Part shown: positions 8,345 through 17,303 of the stretch, one piece after another
Numbering within the stretch: position 1 is the first letter of the stretch
Layout: each line of letters starts with the position of its first letter
NCBI GenBank assembly: GCA_019638775.1
Contig: JAHBTD010000002.1
Location: 558,001 to 622,000, forward strand
Direction of reading: 5' to 3'
Length of the DNA stretch: 64,000 bases
Source: Fimbriimonadaceae bacterium
Lineage (GTDB): Bacteria > Armatimonadota > Fimbriimonadia > Fimbriimonadales > Fimbriimonadaceae
The notes under the pieces: generated by a model
Told to the model about the DNA's origin: nothing
What the model saw: only the letters and a program-made list of their open reading frames with translations
The model's database searches: none
Position numbers and translations under genes: made by a program

Positions 8345-9292
8345 CTACACTGGCACAGCGATGTACGTTTCTAACTTCACCTGACCTTTCGTATAGGCGC
8401 TCAGAACATCGGTCGTCGCGCCCACTTGATCCGCCGGAGGCGACTGGACTGTCACCAAAGCTGCCCTTTGAATCGACAACGCGCCGGGATTCTCCTGGCT
8501 CATGTTCATAAACGACAAGGCAGATTCCAAAGGAGACAAGCTTGGGTTATAGGCTGCATTTTCAGCATATCGACCTTGGAAGATCGCGCCACTCGTCGTC
8601 ATCACGGCGCATCCGCAGTAACTCTTTGTGTACGGCGAATAACAACCTTGGGCGCCGGCAAGCGCTGCAAGTGCAAGCGGATCGTTAGAACCGCTTTGGA
8701 GCTTGAGCGCATGCGTGCAGTACTTCGGGTCCATCAGACCTCCTGTGAGGCCAAGATCGCGTGGCCCAAAAGCATCTGGAAGGTAATAGGTAAGTGGGTT
8801 CAGGGTGTAGTTATCCCCCTGCCCCGTGGGCAGCAGAATATTGAACTGAGGCTGTGTAACCAACTCATACAGGAATTGGCGGCAATAACCGCATGGTGCA
8901 GCAGAGATCGCAAGCGACTGGAGCCCCTGCTGACCGTTCAGCCACGCATTGTTCGTTGCGGCTTGTTCGGCGTGAACTGTGAAGCTGAGCGCCTGACCGA
9001 CGAACTCAAAGTTGGCGCCCAGGTAGAGGCTTGACCAGCCTCCCACCGGCATACCTTGCGACACCGCGCCGACTCGGTAGTTTGAGACAGGCACGATGGC
9101 GTAAGTGGCGGCAACAGGCAAAAGCTGTATCATCAACGTGCCTATCTCCGCACCGATGGTCGTGCAAATCTTCTCCACACGATCGGCTGTCAAGACGCCG
9201 TTAGTTGTTTTGATGGTTGCGATATCGTCGCGGACGCTTGACGGAAACGCGGCAAGCGCCTCGTCGAACGAAGTTTGTTGAATGGTTGTCAT
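8345..9292 (-). CDS. cdd: cytidine deaminase (dimeric type)
   Basis: A 315-aa two-domain cytidine deaminase like the E. coli enzyme (about 294 aa). It deaminates cytidine and deoxycytidine to uridine forms in pyrimidine salvage. The first domain keeps the zinc and proton-relay motifs HAEQAA and PCGYCR near residues 105-140; the second domain (from about 190) is the degenerate copy typical of the dimeric type. NYRVGAV matches the substrate-binding N-x-x-V-G-A block. The gene appears monocistronic. Confidence 0.93.
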   Translation of the reverse strand: MTTIQQTSFDEALAAFPSSVRDDIATIKTTNGVLTADRVEKICTTIGAEIGTLMIQLLPVAATYAIVPVSNYRVGAVSQGMPVGGWSSLYLGANFEFVGQALSFTVHAEQAATNNAWLNGQQGLQSLAISAAPCGYCRQFLYELVTQPQFNILLPTGQGDNYTLNPLTYYLPDAFGPRDLGLTGGLMDPKYCTHALKLQSGSNDPLALAALAGAQGCYSPYTKSYCGCAVMTTSGAIFQGRYAENAAYNPSLSPLESALSFMNMSQENPGALSIQRAALVTVQSPPADQVGATTDVLSAYTKGQVKLETYIAVPV

Positions 9293-9390
9293 TTGTGTCC
9301 TCCCCTAAAGGTACAGACTCATGATAAGCCAAAATCGCGGTGAAGGAAAGTGTGCTGAGCTTAGACGAGCTAACGCAACAAGTCCAAGAA

Positions 9391-9428
9391 GAACAGGCGG
9401 GACATCCAAATGGGAGTCCTGCCTGTTC
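9391..9428 (-). terminator. terminator of the 601-aa unknown gene
   Basis: GAACAGGCGGGAC and GTCCTGCCTGTTC form a 13-bp stem with one G-T-type mismatch and a 12-base loop. On the minus strand the stem is followed by a T-rich run (TTCTTGGACTTGTT), placing it just after the gene ending at 9446. Confidence 0.7.
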
Positions 9429-9445
9429 AGTCATTATGCCAAAAA

Positions 9446-11251
9446 TTAGGTTCGGACGGGGAGTCGGAACCCAATCCAATAATAGCCACGCCCTAGGCCG
9501 ATGTTGTATCCGTAGCCTCCGATAAGCCGGTCGTCTAAGAATGAAGCCCCAAGCCCAATACCAAACTCTTGCTGGTCGTTCCCATCCTGATCAAGGAAAG
9601 CCAGCGAGGGCCCGATGCCAAATGACATGAGCCGGTTCGCTTGCAGGCTTTTGCGCGTGCCCATCTTGAACACGTCGGTGACGGCGATGCCATATCTCAA
9701 TCCCGATCCTTCGGTCTTGCTAAAGAATCCTATCGTGATAAGACGGTCAGACCGCGTTCCGATCTTGTAGCAATAGAGTCGGATTGATGGGTAATCCTTG
9801 AGAACGGCATCATCCTGCCCCATGGCCTGTAGATTCAGTAACAGTTCATCTCCCGATACGAGGGTGTCAGATAAGGATCCAAGCTTTCCTTCGTCGTTCG
9901 TCAGTCTGACTATAGGCGAATTGACGTCTGTAAAGGACTCCCCGATCTGCTGCATCTTTGCGGCGAAATTGAGCCGCTGCAGAATGTTGCGGCTGAGCTT
10001 GGAAATCATCTGTGTCGCGTCGATAATCGTTTGCTTGAAAACGTTGGGCAGATCGCTGACCCAGCTTTGCAAACCTGCTACGATGGTCTTCGCTTGGATT
10101 TCAGCTTCGTTTGCGGTCGTAAGAAGTAGGCTCGTCAGATCAGTCCAAAGAGACTTTGCTTCGATTGGAAGCCCTTTCAGCTCTGATGCAATCGATTCAA
10201 AATCGCTCCTGATTTTTGAAGTAAATTGGATGAGATCGTTCGTTGGAGCCTGGCCTTGCAGTTTGCCGATCGTTGAGACGAGATCCTCCGCTTTAGTCTG
10301 CAGATCAGTGACTCGCTTTACAAAGTTATCGTATCTGTCTTTCGCCTGTTTCTTCGCCCCTTCAACCAGTCCCCATGCCTCGCCAAGTTTAGTCTTCAGT
10401 TCGTCGAGCTTTGCCTTTTGAGCATTGATGTTGCCATCAACAAGCCCTTTCAGCGCAGTCGCCTGTTGCTGAAGCTCGCCTTTGACACCATCAACTAAGG
10501 ACTTCACAAAGTCGTCGACACTTGTTATCTTGTCGGATGGAAAAGCTTGCCGCAGCTTCTCAATCACTGCCAAATCGGCCGCCGTTAGCGGCTCAAGCGC
10601 CTTGACCTCATATCGGCGCGAAGCATCGTCGTCGCGAAAGTGCCGCAGATGAACACGAAGCCGGACACCAGCAGCTTGTAGGTCGGAGTAGATTTGCGAT
10701 CCTTCAATGATCAACGTGTCTGAAATTGCAGCAACCGAAGCCATGACCGCATTTTCCGGATCGGCAAGTCTTGCTTTGCGGATAGCCTCGCTGATTTTTG
10801 TCTCAAGCTCGCTATTTTCTTCGAGCACGCCGATTACTGAACTGACGTACCCATTGAGCTTCGACGTGATGCGTGCAGTCTGTTCGACTGAGAACTGGCG
10901 TTCACTAGATAACGGGTTCAGAGATGTCTCATTGATGATCTTGAGCGCTTCGGAAATGACGTCCTGTCCAACGAGTCCGAGATTCAACACTTTGCTCAGG
11001 TATTCAAGCTTTTGAGACACCCTTTGCTTCTGTTCTGAGGTCGCTAAGTCCATAAACAGCCCTTTGGCATCGATCACGACCTCCAAATGTGTTCTCGTAT
11101 CGATAACATGAGAATCCGCAAGCTTGATCCGATCACCCTTTGGTGTGATCTCCGTTATCGACTGGATGCGGTAGTCAGGACCGATCTGCGAACTGCCGAA
11201 AGCACTCAGTAGGGCAGTCAGTAGGCCGATCTGGAGTCGACGATTCATCAA
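9446..11251 (-). CDS. exported coiled-coil protein with barrel-like C-terminus, unknown
   Basis: A 601-aa protein with a signal peptide (LLTALLSAFGSSQ). Residues 60-430 are largely helical and likely coiled coil (LDELKTKLGEAWG, FVKRVTDLQTKAEDLVSTIG). The last 120 residues change to glycine-rich beta strands (RYGIAVTDVF, FGIGLGASF, YGYNIGLGRGYYWIGF), which look like an outer-membrane barrel edge or a beta sandwich. I recognise no family. It overlaps the upstream 125-aa gene by four bases (ATGA), so they form an operon. Confidence 0.7.
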   Translation of the reverse strand: MMNRRLQIGLLTALLSAFGSSQIGPDYRIQSITEITPKGDRIKLADSHVIDTRTHLEVVIDAKGLFMDLATSEQKQRVSQKLEYLSKVLNLGLVGQDVISEALKIINETSLNPLSSERQFSVEQTARITSKLNGYVSSVIGVLEENSELETKISEAIRKARLADPENAVMASVAAISDTLIIEGSQIYSDLQAAGVRLRVHLRHFRDDDASRRYEVKALEPLTAADLAVIEKLRQAFPSDKITSVDDFVKSLVDGVKGELQQQATALKGLVDGNINAQKAKLDELKTKLGEAWGLVEGAKKQAKDRYDNFVKRVTDLQTKAEDLVSTIGKLQGQAPTNDLIQFTSKIRSDFESIASELKGLPIEAKSLWTDLTSLLLTTANEAEIQAKTIVAGLQSWVSDLPNVFKQTIIDATQMISKLSRNILQRLNFAAKMQQIGESFTDVNSPIVRLTNDEGKLGSLSDTLVSGDELLLNLQAMGQDDAVLKDYPSIRLYCYKIGTRSDRLITIGFFSKTEGSGLRYGIAVTDVFKMGTRKSLQANRLMSFGIGPSLAFLDQDGNDQQEFGIGLGASFLDDRLIGGYGYNIGLGRGYYWIGFRLPVRT

Positions 11252-11625
11252 TGTCCGCCCCCTGATGCAATCAAGCAGGCGTTCAAAACTCGGATTTCAC
11301 TGGTTGCTTGCGTGATGCTCAGCAGCTTCACAACGCTGTCATTCCAGTCGATAACGACGATTCGATGTCCAAATTCATCCCAATTGACCGTGTCACCGCC
11401 TGTTAGGGATTCCACAATCGGTCGAATGTGAGCCGGGTTTTTGGCAAGCATCGCAGAACATCGCATGAAGTCTTGCTTACAGAACCCACACGCCATGTCG
11501 AAGGCTTGTTGTGCGTTCACACCAAGACAAAGGACAATCCCCCAGTTAAGCTCTTGAAGAACCCCCCTCAGGGCGGCCTGCGCTTCATTCTCGGCATCAG
11601 GCAACGTGATACATTTTTCTGGCAT
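11248..11625 (-). CDS. small unknown protein upstream of the coiled-coil gene
   Basis: A 125-aa protein without a recognised family. Features are an acidic helical N-terminus (LPDAENEAQAALRGVL), a central cysteine cluster (FDMACGFCKQDFMRC), and a GGGH end. The ATG at 11625 has GGGAGG four bases upstream, so I prefer it to an in-frame ATG 39 bases earlier that lacks a ribosome site. Its stop overlaps the start of the 601-aa gene by four bases, so translation is probably coupled. The region 11626-11784 holds no gene. Confidence 0.6.
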   Translation of the reverse strand: MPEKCITLPDAENEAQAALRGVLQELNWGIVLCLGVNAQQAFDMACGFCKQDFMRCSAMLAKNPAHIRPIVESLTGGDTVNWDEFGHRIVVIDWNDSVVKLLSITQATSEIRVLNACLIASGGGH

Positions 11626-11784
11626 TTTGCCTCCCGTGGCACCGTAGCACAATAGTTTGTGCATGCCTAAGTACCAGCATATCTAATAGAAGAGGGAGGA
11701 AGAAACAGAACTAACAAACGGTGATAATTTTTTCAATAAATCAGCACCTGCCTCCAATCACTTGGACAAAGTTAAGCAGGAGAC

Positions 11785-12465
11785 TTAATCCGTATAAAGA
11801 ACACCCTGCAAAGGCAATCCACCACCGTTCTTATCCACCGCTATCCACGTTTTGATGTTGCCAGCGGCAAGGGTAATCGTCCCGCTATCAAGGATAACGG
11901 TTTGGTTGTTCGCGCCGGTAATACGCACACGATAGCTTCCGGCGGGCCCTTCAAGGTAGCCGGTTTGACTGCCAAAAGCCATGTCGTTGAAATTCGGATT
12001 GAGTGGAAGAGGGTCAGCCGGAGCCGTAATGTAAACGTCTACGGGGCCAACGGCAGGTGCCGCAAAAACAAGCCTTAACTTCACGCTGCCGGTGGCAGGC
12101 GCTGACGTGTTATCGCTGAGCAAAAGCGTTCCAATTCCGGCGTTCGTGCCAACCAGCAAGAACGAAAGCTTCTCGTTTTGACCGGGCGTGATCGGCAGGG
12201 AAGTGACCAGATTTGACGTGCCGCTCACCAGGACGTCGATGTTTTGGGCCACTGACTTAGTGGTTTGATAGCTCCCCGCCTCCTTAAAGACCTTCCCAGT
12301 CGCAAGAGGATCGCCGCTAAAGTCGGCAAAAACATCCAGCGCAGGGCCATCGGCGACTAGGTGAATGAAACGGATTCGTGCGTTACCGGAATTAGCCGCG
12401 CCTCCGCAACCAAGCCCGGCGACAAGAAGGGAAGTAAGAAGTGTCAGGAAGAAAAGTCGCTTCAT
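11785..12465 (-). CDS. DUF4397 lipoprotein
   Basis: About 226 aa from the chosen start. A signal peptide (MKRLFFLTLLTSLLVAG) ends at LGC-GG, a probable though imperfect lipobox. Then come DUF4397 hallmarks: RIRFIHLVADGPALDVF, a second VKLRLVFAAPAVGPVDVYIT unit, and VLVSGT. These are Ig-like cell-surface domains of unknown role. The longer frame starts at 12489, inside the ppdK terminator, so the start at 12465 is preferred. Confidence 0.85.
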   Translation of the reverse strand: MKRLFFLTLLTSLLVAGLGCGGAANSGNARIRFIHLVADGPALDVFADFSGDPLATGKVFKEAGSYQTTKSVAQNIDVLVSGTSNLVTSLPITPGQNEKLSFLLVGTNAGIGTLLLSDNTSAPATGSVKLRLVFAAPAVGPVDVYITAPADPLPLNPNFNDMAFGSQTGYLEGPAGSYRVRITGANNQTVILDSGTITLAAGNIKTWIAVDKNGGGLPLQGVLYTD

Positions 12466-12487
12466 TAGATTAGGCTTAGGATACAGC

Positions 12488-12525
12488 AAACAGGCTTCTC
12501 AATGGGGTCACGGAGAAGCCTGTTT
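12488..12525 (-). terminator. ppdK terminator
   Basis: A perfect 13-bp inverted repeat, AAACAGGCTTCTC and GAGAAGCCTGTTT, separated by 12 bases, 28 bases after the ppdK stop. Read on the minus strand it ends in TTTGCTG. Confidence 0.75.
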
Positions 12526-12552
12526 AGACGGAGAACGAATCCCCATTACCAA

Positions 12553-15267
12553 TTACTTATCCAGCGTCACCTTAACCCGATCCCGAATCGCTGCCTGAGC
12601 AGCCGCAAGACGGGCAATCGGAACCCGGAACGGTGAACAGGACACATAGTCTAGGCCCAGTTCATGGCAGAAGTAGATCGACTGTGGATCGCCACCGTGC
12701 TCACCACAGATGCCACACTTCAAGCCTTCGCGGGACTTGCGACCTTCCTCAACCGCCATTTTCATCAGCCGTCCAACACCAGCAATGTCGATGGTTTCAA
12801 ACGGGTTGACGGGGAGGATTTTCTGCTCGACGTAGCGCTGCAAGAACTTGCCCTCGGCGTCGTCTCGACTGTAGCCGAACGTCGTCTGGGTGAGGTCGTT
12901 CGTGCCGAAGCTGAAGAATTGGGCATACTCGGCGATCTCTCCGGCGGTCAAAGCTGCGCGGGGAATCTCGATCATTGTTCCGAAGGTGTAAGGGATTTTG
13001 ACGCCCTGCTCCTTCACAACACTTTTAGCAACGCTCTCAAGCTGACCCTGCACAACCCTAAGCTCGTTCACGGTCGAAACGAGCGGAATCATAATCTCTG
13101 GAAGAATCGTCTTGCCTTGCTTGATCAGCTTGGCAGCGGCTTGCAGGATCGCCCGAGTCTGCATAACAACCAGTCCGGGGAGGATGATGGAGAGCCGAAC
13201 GCCGCGCAAACCCAGCATCGGGTTCATCTCTTTCATCGATTCGACCTCGGCAAGCAGCTTCATCTTCTCCTCGTATTGCTTTCGCATCTTGGAGTGAGCG
13301 TCGTCGTTGGGCGTGGCATAACCCAATCGCGTCTTAAGCTCGGTCGTCTCTCGAACAAGCGTCTCGTGCGAGGGTAAGAATTCGTGGAGCGGCGGGTCGA
13401 TAAGGCGAACGGTGACGGGCTTGCCCTCCATCACCTCAAAAATGCCTTCGAAGTCTCGCTGCTGAATGACTTCAAGCTTATCCAGCATCTCCTTGCGAAC
13501 CGACTCATCCTTGGTGAGGATCATCTCTTGTACCAAGGGCAGTCGGTCCGACTCAAAGAACATGTGCTCCGTTCGGCAAAGGCCGATGCCTTCGGCGCCA
13601 AAGTCGAGGGCTTGCTTGGAGTCGCGAGGGTTGTCGGCGTTTGCCCGAACCTTCAGCACACGAATCTCATCTGCCCACGACATGAGCGTTCCAAAGGAGC
13701 CGCTAACTTCAGGAGCGATGAGCTTAAGCGAGCCAAGGTATACATTGCCGCTGCTGCCGTCCATCGTGATGGTTTCGCCATCTTTGACGATGTGCCCGCC
13801 GACTCGGAAATGCTTGCTGTGAGTGTCGACCTCCAGAGTTTCCGCACCTGCGACACAAGGAATTCCAAATCCACGAGCAACAACAGCCGCGTGGGAGGTC
13901 TTACCTCCACGCGCTGTGAGAACGCCCTGCGCGGCGAGCATGCCATGCACGTCGTCGGGGTTTGTTTCGTCGCGAACCAGAATCACCTTTTCGCCAGCTC
14001 CGCCGTGAACGCCGAGCTCAGCTGCCGTATCGGCATCAAAAACGGCCTTTCCAACGGCTGCACCCGGGGATGCCGCAAGTCCGGTGGCCAGCAGAGTTGC
14101 ACCTTCCAAAGAGTCTGGGTCGATGCGGGGGTGCAAGAGTTGGTCAAGGTGCGATCCGGTGACGCGCTGGATAGCCGTCTCCTTGTCGATCAACCCTTCG
14201 CCCACCATCTCCACCGCCGTTCGCACTGCTGCCGGGCCGGTGCGTTTTCCGGCACGGCACTGGAGCATAAACAGCTTTCCGTGCTCGATGGTGAACTCAA
14301 GGTCTTGCATGTCCTTGTAATGCGCCTCAAGGAGGTCACACGTGCGGACGAATTCGGCATAGACCGCCGGATTCTGCTTCTCAAGCTCACTAATCGGGAC
14401 TGGGGTACGCACGCCAGCAACCACGTCTTCGCCCTGGGCGTTCATCAAATACTCGCCAAAGAGGGCTTTTTCGCCGGTTGAAGGGTCGCGAGTGAAGGCA
14501 ACGCCCGTGCCGCAGTCGTCGCCGGCATTGCCGTAGACCATCGACTGCACGGTAACAGCGGTACCGATCTCATCGGGAATCTTCTCCGTTCGGCGATAGA
14601 TGATCGCACGATCGTTGTTCCAGCTTCGAAAGACGGCTTCCACCGAAAGAGCCAGCTGCTCGTAAGGGTCGGTGGGGAAGTCTCGCCCAGCCTTGGCCTT
14701 CACATGATCCAGAAACTGCTGCGAAATCTCCTTGAGGTGATCGGCGGTGAGGTCAAGGTCGTTCTTTGCCCCGACCTTTGCCTTGTACTTCGCAAAGATG
14801 TGCTCGTCGAATTCGTGCTTGCTGACTCCAAACGCGACATCGGAGAACATCATGATGAAGCGGCGATAAGAGTCGTACACGAATCGGGGATTATTGGTCT
14901 CTGCGATGAGGGCTTCGAGGGTGGTGGGGTTGAGGCCCAAGTTCAAAACCGTATCCATCATGCCCGGCATAGAGAACTTTGCGCCGGAACGTACGGACAT
15001 CAGAAGCGGCTTGGTGGAGCCGCCAAAACTCCGGCCCATATGCTTCTCCACGTCGGCGACGGCGGTCTTGATCTCGTCAAAAAGTCCGGCGGGGAGCTGC
15101 TTGCCTGCTTCGTAATATTGGGTGCAGACTTCGGTGGTGATTGTAAAACCTGGGGGAACCGGGAGGCCGATGTTGGTCATCTCGGCGAGGTTCGCACCCT
15201 TTCCGCCGAGGAGGTCACGCATGGTTGCATTGCCCTCGCGGAAGAGAAAAACGCGCTGATTGCTCAT
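12553..15267 (-). CDS. ppdK: pyruvate, phosphate dikinase
   Basis: A full-length 904-aa enzyme interconverting pyruvate, ATP and phosphate with phosphoenolpyruvate, AMP and pyrophosphate. Domains in order: nucleotide-binding N-terminus (GGKGANLAEMTNIGLP, residues 22-37), the phosphohistidine domain (GGKTSHAAVVARGFGIPC, near 455, with the active histidine), and the PEP/pyruvate TIM barrel (GAEGIGLCRTEHMF; LRGVRLSI; CGICGEHGGDP). It allows reversible flux between glycolysis and gluconeogenesis. It is transcribed alone, with a TATAAT box upstream and its own terminator. Confidence 0.97.
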   Translation of the reverse strand: MSNQRVFLFREGNATMRDLLGGKGANLAEMTNIGLPVPPGFTITTEVCTQYYEAGKQLPAGLFDEIKTAVADVEKHMGRSFGGSTKPLLMSVRSGAKFSMPGMMDTVLNLGLNPTTLEALIAETNNPRFVYDSYRRFIMMFSDVAFGVSKHEFDEHIFAKYKAKVGAKNDLDLTADHLKEISQQFLDHVKAKAGRDFPTDPYEQLALSVEAVFRSWNNDRAIIYRRTEKIPDEIGTAVTVQSMVYGNAGDDCGTGVAFTRDPSTGEKALFGEYLMNAQGEDVVAGVRTPVPISELEKQNPAVYAEFVRTCDLLEAHYKDMQDLEFTIEHGKLFMLQCRAGKRTGPAAVRTAVEMVGEGLIDKETAIQRVTGSHLDQLLHPRIDPDSLEGATLLATGLAASPGAAVGKAVFDADTAAELGVHGGAGEKVILVRDETNPDDVHGMLAAQGVLTARGGKTSHAAVVARGFGIPCVAGAETLEVDTHSKHFRVGGHIVKDGETITMDGSSGNVYLGSLKLIAPEVSGSFGTLMSWADEIRVLKVRANADNPRDSKQALDFGAEGIGLCRTEHMFFESDRLPLVQEMILTKDESVRKEMLDKLEVIQQRDFEGIFEVMEGKPVTVRLIDPPLHEFLPSHETLVRETTELKTRLGYATPNDDAHSKMRKQYEEKMKLLAEVESMKEMNPMLGLRGVRLSIILPGLVVMQTRAILQAAAKLIKQGKTILPEIMIPLVSTVNELRVVQGQLESVAKSVVKEQGVKIPYTFGTMIEIPRAALTAGEIAEYAQFFSFGTNDLTQTTFGYSRDDAEGKFLQRYVEQKILPVNPFETIDIAGVGRLMKMAVEEGRKSREGLKCGICGEHGGDPQSIYFCHELGLDYVSCSPFRVPIARLAAAQAAIRDRVKVTLDK

Positions 15268-15339
15268 ATTTGATTGCTCGAGTTGGGGAGGTAAACGGTC
15301 CGGCTGGCGTCGTTGGCAATCGGAGGCGAGAATGGGGTG

Positions 15340-15345
15340 ATTATA
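15340..15345 (-). promoter_or_regulatory. -10 box of ppdK
   Basis: A perfect TATAAT on the minus strand, 73 bases before the ppdK ATG. No convincing -35 hexamer was seen at 16-18 bases upstream. Confidence 0.4.
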
Positions 15346-15381
15346 CCTGGCGGGATTTTGAGGGCTGGGTTAAGGGTGGGT

Positions 15382-17013
15382 TCAGCTTGCCAAGGGCCTT
15401 GCCGTACGCAAAGAATCGTCTTTGACAAGGATCAGTGACGGTACGAATCCTGCTTGCGTTACTTGTGCTGCATACTCTGAGATGCAACTCAAGGTCCTCA
15501 ATCCCGCAGTTTGAAGAAACAATTCGGGTCGCCTCAATATCAATACAATACCAACAACCCACGTTCCATTGGTTTCAATCGTAATTTGCTCTCCAAATAT
15601 GACCGAAAAAGCCGTAGTTAATATCTCCCTTTGATGTGTATTCGTTCGAAGTTCCTCAGCGGCGTCAATAGCCTGCTCGCATACCTTCAATACTGGACCA
15701 AATGATTGACCGCGCTTGATGTGCAAGAGTGCTCGATGTCTGGACACCATGTCGGAATACTCTATTCGAGACACCCCGCCTTCCATCGGGAAAGTACGAA
15801 GATGAGTGCCGATTATATCGTCATTTTCGGCATTTCTAATATAAAGATCCTCACCATTTGCGGAATCCTCTTCAATATAGTGAGGCAGTGCAAGAGTCGA
15901 TGAAATGGGCTCACTCTGTTGGATAAGTCTATTTATGTCTAGTCTCAATCCCTCAAGCACTCCTTCCTTTACACCAAACCAGGTATTGTCTTCAAAGATA
16001 TAGCGTTCGGGAATCTGATGTCCTGGCTCTAATTCAATACAGAACAATTCTCGTATCGGACGATCGTGAGGCTTATTATCATCGTAAAGTGATCTTAGAA
16101 TGATTTGGTCGCTTTCTCTAACATGTGGCAGATAGCTATTGTACGCGTTAAGCAAGTACTCGATGTCGAGCGGTATGTGACCCTTGCTTCTTGTCCGAAT
16201 TATGAGTTCATGACCAGTTGCGTTCCAGACTTCATCTTCTGGTGTCCAGAGACTTATGGTTGCTGTATCAGCTTGAGCAATGCAATTCTCAAGGGCCGCG
16301 TTTAAAACCGAAAGAATATCAGGGTCATCCTCTTCCCAAATCTTATCCAACTCCTCTATCTGGTCATGAGCATGTTTGCCGCCGTTCCACCACGATTCAA
16401 GTAGATCAAGTGTGTTGAAGAGCGCTTCCACTGACGTCGGGGCAGGCAATCTCACGCCAGTGCCGCCTTGAATGATGAACGGGCGTTCAAGATCGACTTT
16501 TACTGCTAACTTGTTGATCCGATTTGCGAATTTTGGAAAATCAAATACTCTTAAGCTTCCTGCTTTTGAGCGACGCTCGGTACGACTCTTTGAGGAAACA
16601 CCGTGTGAATAGGCACCGAATTCTCGTATCTCGCTTGTTGTGGCTGAATTAGCGGCAGTTACGACTCCAAATCTACGCTCGATGGTCAAGCGCTTTGCTG
16701 CGTGATGACCATGACTAAAGCTGACTGCAAAGAGGCTGTCCTTGTATTCGACAAGAAGCAAGGCGGAGTGAACAACATTCTTATGACTGCGATTTCGAAA
16801 AGTTGTATTCGCAACCGACTCAATGAACTCAAGCCATTGTGGTTCGTCAGGTCGGGCGACCTTATGGAACACAAAGATCCGACCAACACGGTCGCCATCC
16901 TGTACATCGATAGCCTCGTTATTAAATGGGATGCCGAATTTTTCGCTTATGCAACTCACGGAGTCGGCTACATTGGCACGAGGTTTCAGGCGAAAAAATG
17001 TTGCAACATCCAT
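15382..17013 (-). CDS. DUF6119 / TIGR04141-like sporadic protein
   Basis: A 543-aa protein that fits the sporadically distributed TIGR04141 (DUF6119) family by layout: an N-terminal FVFHKVARPDEPQWLEF strand-loop, HSALLLVEYKDSLFAVSFS, then ERRFGVVTAANS and SSKSRTERRSKAGSLRVFDF, followed by a long helical C-terminal half. The last 80 residues look atypical for the family. The gene is more AT-rich than its neighbours ppdK and ispG, and flanking intergenic DNA on its 5' side (17014-17303) holds no other gene, fitting horizontal acquisition. Function is unknown; the family is often found in variable islands. Confidence 0.6.
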   Translation of the reverse strand: MDVATFFRLKPRANVADSVSCISEKFGIPFNNEAIDVQDGDRVGRIFVFHKVARPDEPQWLEFIESVANTTFRNRSHKNVVHSALLLVEYKDSLFAVSFSHGHHAAKRLTIERRFGVVTAANSATTSEIREFGAYSHGVSSKSRTERRSKAGSLRVFDFPKFANRINKLAVKVDLERPFIIQGGTGVRLPAPTSVEALFNTLDLLESWWNGGKHAHDQIEELDKIWEEDDPDILSVLNAALENCIAQADTATISLWTPEDEVWNATGHELIIRTRSKGHIPLDIEYLLNAYNSYLPHVRESDQIILRSLYDDNKPHDRPIRELFCIELEPGHQIPERYIFEDNTWFGVKEGVLEGLRLDINRLIQQSEPISSTLALPHYIEEDSANGEDLYIRNAENDDIIGTHLRTFPMEGGVSRIEYSDMVSRHRALLHIKRGQSFGPVLKVCEQAIDAAEELRTNTHQREILTTAFSVIFGEQITIETNGTWVVGIVLILRRPELFLQTAGLRTLSCISEYAAQVTQAGFVPSLILVKDDSLRTARPLAS

Positions 17014-17303
17014 CTGTTCGATTATACGATTATTGTATAAATATTTCTATTCGTCTGACGAGCCAATTATTGAGGCGTCGAGAGCCTGTACGCATAGTTC
17101 TTTTGATTAGTCAGAGTTGGCCCATGCATAGGTTCACAGAGTGCGTTCTGTTGTTCTGAGGCCGATAACAGTTGTTTAGCATCTAGATTGCGAGGCTGGT
17201 GGCACTCCACGGTGGAGAGCTATTGAATTCGCGCCGTCCCAAAGGGTGCAGTTGCCCTCCCAACTTCTGCGGACTCATTCATAATGGGGGAGAACGGTGA
17301 TTC

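Noticed and set aside
13384-14481. A 365-aa open frame antisense to ppdK
   Set aside because: The minus-strand ppdK is clear along its whole length; the plus-strand frame is a coding shadow.
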